Below are positions 9,536 to 14,525 of a stretch of 14,525 nt of DNA, piece after piece. Below the pieces are notes generated by a model. It saw nothing but the letters and a program-made list of their open reading frames with translations, was not told the origin of the DNA and ran no database searches. The stretch is from Sideroxydans sp. (GTDB taxonomy: Bacteria; Pseudomonadota; Gammaproteobacteria; Burkholderiales; Gallionellaceae): positions 1-14,525 of the forward strand of contig JAVBYP010000106.1 of NCBI GenBank assembly GCA_030823965.1, written 5' to 3'. Each line of letters begins with the position of its first letter. Positions within the stretch are counted from its first letter, which is position 1. The position numbers and the translations under genes are program-made.

Positions 9536-11602
9536 ATGAAATATTTTAATAAGTCAGTTCCGAGCTTCATTCGATTAGCTGTGGCCATGCTTGTTGTATT
9601 CTCATTCAATGCACAAGCTCAAGATGTGGCTAATCCTGATGGCGAAATCAATGCCATTCAGTCGATCAGTGCAACTGGAGATGCAGGTGGGAAAGTAGTG
9701 CTGAAGGTCAGTCTCAAGTCAGCGCCCGCAGCTCAGCCAGCAGCCTTTACCATAAATACACCACCACGGATCGCTTTCGATTTCCCTGCAACTGCAAATG
9801 GTTTGGGCAAATCTGTGCAGGAATTCGGTAACGGAGATTTGCGTAGTGCGAACATCGTGCAGGCGGGTAGTCGCACACGATTGGTGGTCAATTTGGTACA
9901 GATGGTAAGTTACGACACACGCATCGAGGGTAATGACGTACTTATAACGTTTCAGCCCAAGGGAATGGGTGGTAGTTCTGAGCCAGTGGCCACAACGCAT
10001 TTTGCTGATGCATCTGCAGGGCAGCAAAAGCACAGTTTGCGCGATGTTGATTTCCGTCGAGGAAAGAATGGGGAAGGGCGTATCCAAATCGATCTTTCCG
10101 ATGCTGATATCGGGATTGATATCAAGCAGCAAGGAAAGGCGCTCGTTGTGGACTTCCAACGCACGTCGCTCCCTCGCAATCTTCAGCGCAAATTGGATGT
10201 GTCGGATTTTGCAACTCCGGTTCAGTTAGTCGATGCCTTCGTGCAAGGTGGGAATGCTCGCTTGTCTATCGAGCCAAAAGGTTTGTGGGAATACGCGGCA
10301 TATCAGACAGACAACAAATTCATCATCGAAGTCAAAGCGGTTATTGAAGACCCAAATAAATTGGTAAAGGGTAATGTGCCTGGATATTCAGGTGAGAAGC
10401 TCACACTCAATTTCCAGAGTATCTCGACGCGTGAGGCCTTGAGCGTCATCGCCGATTTTACTGGGTTGAATATGGTGATCAGCGATACGGTATCGGGCAG
10501 TTTGACGCTACGTTTGAAGGATGTACCTTGGGATCAAGCGTTTGACATCATCTTGCAAAGTCGTGGCCTAGACATGCGCAAAAATGGGAACGTGATCCAA
10601 GTAGCGCCACGTGAAGAGATTGCGGCAAAGGAAAAGATCGATTTCTCATCTCGTCAAGAGATCACAGAGCTTGAGCCGCTGCGAACTGAGAACTATGCCT
10701 TGTCTTACGCAAAGGCGGCGGACATCGTGAAGCTTATCTCCGATGATAAGCAGAAGATATTGTCCAAGCGAGGTAGCGCAACCTTCGATTTGAGAACCAA
10801 CATACTTTTTGTCAAAGATGTGCCGACTAGTTTAGAGGAGGTCAGGAAGCTGATCAAATTGGTTGACGTCCCTGTGCGTCAAGTCTTGATCGAGGCGCGT
10901 TTTGTCGAGGCAGGTGAAACTTTCAACCACACCTTAGGCGGGAGATTGGGATATACAGGCCCAACACAAGCACAAGGAGGTATCGCCATCGGCGGAAGTC
11001 GAGGGACTGCTAATGCGAACGTGAATTTACCAGGAGCAGCATCAGGCTTGGGTGGATTGACGATGACCTTGTTCAATGCTGCTGCGACCAAGACGCTGAC
11101 GCTTGAATTGAACGCCTCTGCAATTGACGGTACCACGAAGAACATCGCGAGTCCCCGTGTGGTGACTGGCGATAAGACACCAGCCACTATTGAGTCGGGT
11201 GTTGAGGTTCCGTATCTGCAAGCAAGCAGTAGTGGTGCGGCTAACGTCGCCTTTAAAAAGGCTGTGTTAAGTTTGGTTGTGACTCCACAAATCACGCCAG
11301 AAGATAGCGTGACCATGAAGGTTGCGGTCACTCAAGATTCTGTGGGTAACATCTATGCTGGTGTACCAAGTATCAACACTAAGAAGGTCGATACCCAAGT
11401 GTTGGTTGAGAATGGTGGTACGGTAGTGATTGGTGGCGTGTATACCCAAGATGAATCCGATTCGACTTCCGCTGTTCCTGGATTGAGCGATATCCCTGTG
11501 ATGGGGTGGTTGTTCAAGCAGAACACACAAGTGAAGAGCAAGAAAGAATTGCTGGTCTTCATCACACCGAAGATTCTGAAGGATACCTTGGGTTCAAATT
11601 GA
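9536..11602 (+). CDS. pilQ: Type IV pilus outer-membrane secretin PilQ
   Basis: PilQ forms the gated outer-membrane ring through which the pilus passes. I place the start at ATG 9536 because AGGAG (9524-9528) lies 7 bases upstream and the protein then begins with a clean Sec signal peptide (MKYFNKSVPS..., cleavage likely after NAQA, residue 28). The longer frame uses a GTG at 9518 that overlaps the pilP stop. The 688 residues comprise two AMIN domains (about 36-140 and 170-270) for peptidoglycan binding, an STN/N0 domain (about 285-360, SISTREALSVIADFTGLNM), an N1 domain (about 383-445) and the secretin barrel (about 450-684). The barrel carries GGTVVIGGVY (627-636), VPGLSDIPVMGWLF (647-660) and KKELLVFITPKIL (669-681). 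All parts appear intact. It closes the pil operon and is followed by a strong terminator. Confidence 0.97.
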   Translation: MKYFNKSVPSFIRLAVAMLVVFSFNAQAQDVANPDGEINAIQSISATGDAGGKVVLKVSLKSAPAAQPAAFTINTPPRIAFDFPATANGLGKSVQEFGNGDLRSANIVQAGSRTRLVVNLVQMVSYDTRIEGNDVLITFQPKGMGGSSEPVATTHFADASAGQQKHSLRDVDFRRGKNGEGRIQIDLSDADIGIDIKQQGKALVVDFQRTSLPRNLQRKLDVSDFATPVQLVDAFVQGGNARLSIEPKGLWEYAAYQTDNKFIIEVKAVIEDPNKLVKGNVPGYSGEKLTLNFQSISTREALSVIADFTGLNMVISDTVSGSLTLRLKDVPWDQAFDIILQSRGLDMRKNGNVIQVAPREEIAAKEKIDFSSRQEITELEPLRTENYALSYAKAADIVKLISDDKQKILSKRGSATFDLRTNILFVKDVPTSLEEVRKLIKLVDVPVRQVLIEARFVEAGETFNHTLGGRLGYTGPTQAQGGIAIGGSRGTANANVNLPGAASGLGGLTMTLFNAAATKTLTLELNASAIDGTTKNIASPRVVTGDKTPATIESGVEVPYLQASSSGAANVAFKKAVLSLVVTPQITPEDSVTMKVAVTQDSVGNIYAGVPSINTKKVDTQVLVENGGTVVIGGVYTQDESDSTSAVPGLSDIPVMGWLFKQNTQVKSKKELLVFITPKILKDTLGSN

Positions 11603-11623
11603 TATAGCTGTACGAAGTTAGGG

Positions 11624-11650
11624 AGCCCGGCGTGAGCCGGGCTTTTGTTT
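11624..11650 (+). terminator. Rho-independent terminator of the pil operon
   Basis: AGCCCGGC, loop GTGA, GCCGGGCT, then TTTGTTT follow the pilQ stop by 21 bases. The GC-rich 8-bp stem with a tetraloop and T-rich tail is a strong intrinsic terminator, so the downstream aroKB-dgt genes need their own promoter or read-through. Confidence 0.9.
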
Positions 11651-11675
11651 TGCAGAGTCCGAAAAGAATTCCAGC

Positions 11676-11681
11676 TACAAT
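11676..11681 (+). promoter_or_regulatory. Possible -10 box for aroKB, placing the start site at the ATG
   Basis: TACAAT (5 of 6 to consensus) ends 7 bases before the aroKB ATG, so transcription from it would start at or next to that ATG. The nearest -35-like sequence, TTGCAG at 11650-11655, is 20 bases away, longer than optimal. The ATG has no Shine-Dalgarno sequence, which fits a leaderless message. Confidence 0.3.
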
Positions 11682-11688
11682 TCTCAGC

Positions 11689-13341
11689 ATGAGCGATACG
11701 ACTCCACATAACGCCAATATAGGCAATGTCATCTTGATCGGGATGATGGGCTCCGGCAAAACGACCGTAGGTAGGTTGCTGGCTAAGCAACTAGGCAAGA
11801 CCTTCATCGATAGCGATGAGGAGATACAGCGCCGCACGGGAGTCACTATCCCGCACATCTTTGATGTCGAAGGCGAGGCGGGTTTTCGGCAAAGAGAATC
11901 TGCCGTTTTGGAAGACCTCTCTGAGCGAAGCGATCTTGTACTTGCGACGGGAGGAGGGGCGATCCTCAGTTCCCAAAATCGCAAAGTGCTCAAGGCTAGT
12001 GGAACTGTCGTTTATCTAAAAAGTAGCGTGCATGATCTATGGCAACGTACACGCCATGATACCAACAGACCTTTGTTGCAAACCGCAGATCCACGCGCAA
12101 AATTGCAGGAACTGTTCGAGCAGCGAGATCCACTCTACGCCGAGATAGCAGACATCGTGATGCACACTGGCAAGCAGAGTGTCCACGTCCTACTGCAACG
12201 TCTGCAACAAAGGCTCTACGAACTACATGCACTTTCCCAATCTGGAGATGATGAATCAATGAAGACGCTTAGTGTAGGCTTGGCTGAACGTAGTTACCCG
12301 ATACATATCGGCAATGATTTGCTGAACAAGCCCGAACTGCTACTTCCTTATCTGCCACGCAAACGTGCAGTCGTCGTCAGTAATACGACGGTCGCGCCGC
12401 TCTATTTGCAGCGGTTGACGGAGGGATTGAACCAGCACCAGATACAAGTCGAGAGCATCATCCTGCCGGACGGAGAGCAATACAAAAATAGTGAATCGAT
12501 GAATGTGATCTATGATGCACTTTTACGTTCACATTGCGAACGGAGCACGCCTATCATTGCGCTGGGTGGAGGTGTGATCGGTGACATGACGGGGTTCGCT
12601 GCCGCAAGTTATCTGCGTGGAGTGCCATTTATTCAGATTCCGACGACACTTCTATCGCAAGTCGATTCATCTGTGGGGGGCAAGACAGGCATCAACCATC
12701 CCTTGGGAAAGAACATGATCGGTGCGTTCTATCAGCCTTTGGTCGTGCTTGCTGATGTGACCACATTGGATACCTTGCCCGATAAAGAGTTGCGCGCGGG
12801 TGTAGCAGAAGTCATCAAGTACGGACTGATACGTGACCTACTGTTTTTGGAGTGGATAGAAGCGAATATCGAGAAATTGCTCGCCCGTGATAAGGAAGCA
12901 TTGGGATACGCCATCGCTAGAAGTTGCCAGAACAAAGCTGAAGTCGTTGGTGCCGACGAACGTGAAAGCGGGGAACGTGCGTTGCTGAATCTTGGTCATA
13001 CATTTGGGCATGCGATCGAGAATGGCATGGGCTATGGCGCATGGTTGCATGGAGAAGCAGTCGCTGCAGGAACGATCATGGCGACAGACCTGTCGCATCG
13101 ACTGGGTTGGTTGAGCACAGATGATGTTGTGCGCGTGAGAAAGCTATTCGAACGTGCAGGATTGCCAACGGTTGGTCCTAAACTAGGGGCGGAAAAGTAC
13201 ATGCAGTTGATGGGCTTGGATAAGAAGGTGGCTGACGGAAAGATACGCTTCGTACTTTTGAGGTCGCTAGGAAATGCGGTCATGACGGGTGATGTACCGC
13301 AGGCCGTATTGGAGCAAACCTTAGAGGCTTGCAGTGGCTGA
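11689..13341 (+). CDS. aroKB: Fused shikimate kinase / 3-dehydroquinate synthase (AroK-AroB)
   Basis: One open frame of 550 codons joins two shikimate-pathway enzymes, which in most proteobacteria are separate adjacent genes. Residues 1-180 are shikimate kinase: P-loop [11 protein letters not shown] (18-28), shikimate-binding DSD (41-43), R67 in FRQRE, GGG (88-90) and the lid NRPLL (126-130). Residues 191-550 are 3-dehydroquinate synthase with [15 protein letters not shown] (291-305), [20 protein letters not shown] (326-345), and metal ligands E374, H437 and H454; subtracting 190 gives E184, H247 and H264, the E. coli ligand numbering. The linker [10 protein letters not shown] is polar. AroB also has its own possible start, ATG 12259, with GGAG (12244-12247) upstream, so separate AroB may be made too. 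The ATG 11689 is chosen because the earlier in-frame GTG (11632) lies inside the terminator hairpin. dgt overlaps its end by 8 bases. Confidence 0.9.
   Translation: MSDTTPHNANIGNVILIGMMGSGKTTVGRLLAKQLGKTFIDSDEEIQRRTGVTIPHIFDVEGEAGFRQRESAVLEDLSERSDLVLATGGGAILSSQNRKVLKASGTVVYLKSSVHDLWQRTRHDTNRPLLQTADPRAKLQELFEQRDPLYAEIADIVMHTGKQSVHVLLQRLQQRLYELHALSQSGDDESMKTLSVGLAERSYPIHIGNDLLNKPELLLPYLPRKRAVVVSNTTVAPLYLQRLTEGLNQHQIQVESIILPDGEQYKNSESMNVIYDALLRSHCERSTPIIALGGGVIGDMTGFAAASYLRGVPFIQIPTTLLSQVDSSVGGKTGINHPLGKNMIGAFYQPLVVLADVTTLDTLPDKELRAGVAEVIKYGLIRDLLFLEWIEANIEKLLARDKEALGYAIARSCQNKAEVVGADERESGERALLNLGHTFGHAIENGMGYGAWLHGEAVAAGTIMATDLSHRLGWLSTDDVVRVRKLFERAGLPTVGPKLGAEKYMQLMGLDKKVADGKIRFVLLRSLGNAVMTGDVPQAVLEQTLEACSG
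12244..12261 (+). promoter_or_regulatory. Internal ribosome-binding site and start for stand-alone AroB
   Basis: GGAG (12244-12247) lies 11 bases before an in-frame ATG (12259-12261), exactly at the point where the 360-residue AroB domain begins. It looks like the relic or still-active start of an ancestral separate aroB. The spacing is longer than ideal. Confidence 0.5.
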
Positions 13342-14458
13342 AGAATCATTAGCGCCCTATGCTGTCCGCGCCAGCCTGCGTGGCAGGCGGATAAATGAGT
13401 CTGCGCCGACTGGTCGCAGTGAGTTCCAGCGTGATCGCGATAGGATCATCCACTCTGCAGCTTTTCGCCGTCTTGAATACAAGACGCAGGTCTTCGTCAA
13501 TCATGAAGGTGATCTCTTTCGGACACGCCTCACACACAGTATCGAGGTCGCTCAAATAGGACGCTCAATCGCTAGGCGACTTGGTTTGAATGAGGATCTG
13601 GTCGAAGCGATATCACTTGCGCACGATCTTGGGCACACACCGTTCGGACATGCAGGGCAAGAAGCTTTGAACGAATGTATGAAAGAACATGGTGGTTTCG
13701 AACATAATCTACAGTCTCTGCGCGTCGTCGATGTATTGGAAGAAAAATATGCCGCGTTCGATGGGCTGAACCTATGCTTTGAGACGCGCGAAGGCATCCT
13801 TAAACATTGCTCGCCAAGTAATGCTGCCGAGCTGGGAGAAGTGGGAGAAAGGTTCCTGAATGATCAGCGCCCATCACTCGAAGCTCAACTAGCCAATCTG
13901 GCGGATGAGATCGCTTACAACAATCACGATGTCGACGATGGCCTGCGTTCAGGCCTACTTACTTTAGACCAGCTTTCGTCAGTGCGCTTATTCTCAGAGC
14001 ATCTCAATGAAGTGCGCAAGGCATTCCCCAATCTGGCAGAGCGGCGTGTGGTGCACGAGACCGTGCGTCGCATGATCAACGCATTGGTAACTGACCTTAT
14101 AGAACAGACGGAAGCCAATATCAAGCGCAATTCACCAAAATCCCTTGAGGATGTGCGTGCTGCGCCACCATTGGTGGCGTTCAGTCCTGAGATGTATGAA
14201 AAGAACCGCGAATTGAAGGCGGTGCTGCGGACTCATCTGTATCGACACTACCGTGTGATGCGCATGAGCGCAAAGGCGCGGCGCATCATCAGTGACCTGT
14301 TTCAGGCCTTCATGGAGGATTCTCGCTTACTCCCGCCGCAGTTCATTCCGCAATCGGAACAGTCCAAAGCAAGGCTGATATCAGACTACATCGCGGGGAT
14401 GACCGACCGTTACGCTATCCGCGAACATAGACGTATTTTCGCCGTAGAAGAGATTTAA
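13334..14458 (+). CDS. dgt: Deoxyguanosinetriphosphate triphosphohydrolase-like protein (HD domain)
   Basis: A 374-residue HD-superfamily enzyme of the Dgt/SAMHD1 type, which cleaves dNTPs to deoxynucleosides and triphosphate and so adjusts nucleotide pools. Visible are the family signature [11 protein letters not shown] (44-54), the metal-binding set H68 ([15 protein letters not shown]), H97-D98 ([15 protein letters not shown]) and D191 ([15 protein letters not shown]), and the C-terminal RISD-like region [12 protein letters not shown] (315-326). The length matches the shorter, type-2-like bacterial proteins rather than the roughly 500-residue E. coli Dgt, so nucleotide preference may differ. 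The start is GTG 13334, supported by GAGG (13324-13327) six bases upstream and by the fact that the N-terminal residues [14 protein letters not shown] resemble relatives. It overlaps the end of aroKB by 8 bases and is probably cotranslated with it. Confidence 0.93.
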   Translation: MAEESLAPYAVRASLRGRRINESAPTGRSEFQRDRDRIIHSAAFRRLEYKTQVFVNHEGDLFRTRLTHSIEVAQIGRSIARRLGLNEDLVEAISLAHDLGHTPFGHAGQEALNECMKEHGGFEHNLQSLRVVDVLEEKYAAFDGLNLCFETREGILKHCSPSNAAELGEVGERFLNDQRPSLEAQLANLADEIAYNNHDVDDGLRSGLLTLDQLSSVRLFSEHLNEVRKAFPNLAERRVVHETVRRMINALVTDLIEQTEANIKRNSPKSLEDVRAAPPLVAFSPEMYEKNRELKAVLRTHLYRHYRVMRMSAKARRIISDLFQAFMEDSRLLPPQFIPQSEQSKARLISDYIAGMTDRYAIREHRRIFAVEEI

Positions 14459-14525
14459 GTCCCTAGCTGGTTGCCCTCCCCCCCCGGTTTAAGGTAGCAT
14501 TCCCGCCCTTTCGGATAGATTTTGG
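14459..14525. other. Right-edge intergenic sequence with a C8 run
   Basis: The 67 bases after dgt hold no open frame that can be called. They contain eight consecutive C (14478-14485) and no hairpin with a T tail. In related genomes gltB (glutamate synthase) often follows this cluster, so the sequence may be its leader, but nothing visible here proves it. Confidence 0.6.

Noticed and set aside
11632..11688. Upstream GTG extension of AroK by 19 residues
   Set aside because: The GTG is in the loop of the pilQ terminator hairpin, and the extra residues do not resemble AroK N-termini; ATG 11689 precedes the first strand of the kinase by a normal distance.

Overview
The window looks like an ordinary chromosomal housekeeping segment of a betaproteobacterium, most likely in the Nitrosomonadales/Gallionellaceae range. 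The basis is the gene order pilM-N-O-P-Q, aroK/aroB, dgt with the PBP1a gene divergent from pilM, together with protein signatures such as a betaproteobacterial-type Mpl and a Mg-type HemB. The genus is an inference from family resemblance and was not tested by a search. Base composition is roughly balanced and even, and I see no mobile element, tRNA, rRNA or CRISPR array.

Layout. 1-654 (+) is the 3' part of ubiH (ubiquinone synthesis), cut by the window edge. Converging on it is a minus-strand pair, a small DUF486/DMT-type membrane protein followed by mpl (murein tripeptide recycling), with a recognisable promoter at 2421-2449. The 282-base gap 2376-2657 separates that pair from hemB (+). 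It holds an unexplained minus-strand structure: an anti-Shine-Dalgarno-like stretch, an 8-bp hairpin and a 12-bp hairpin followed by seven U, which together look like a small RNA gene with its own terminator. hemB (2658-3665, haem synthesis) runs 12 bases into the end of a minus-strand two-gene unit, mrcA (PBP1a) followed by an unrecognised nucleotidyltransferase-like gene joined to it by a TGATG overlap.

From 6696 to the right edge everything is on the plus strand. pilMNOPQ encodes the alignment subcomplex and outer-membrane secretin of the type IV pilus machine; the genes overlap or lie within 14 bases of one another, behind a good sigma70-type promoter (6631-6659) and before a strong terminator (11624-11650). 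Next is a single open frame that joins shikimate kinase (AroK) to 3-dehydroquinate synthase (AroB) with no stop between them, and then dgt, which overlaps the aroB end by 8 bases. The last 67 bases hold no gene and include a run of eight C.

The points most worth a second look are the AroK-AroB fusion with a retained internal ribosome-binding site and possibly leaderless mRNA, the candidate small RNA next to hemB, and the nucleotidyltransferase-like protein with one catalytic acidic residue replaced by Asn and coupled to a cell-wall synthase. Three starts should be placed downstream of the longest open frame: pilN (7793), pilQ (9536) and aroKB (11689).
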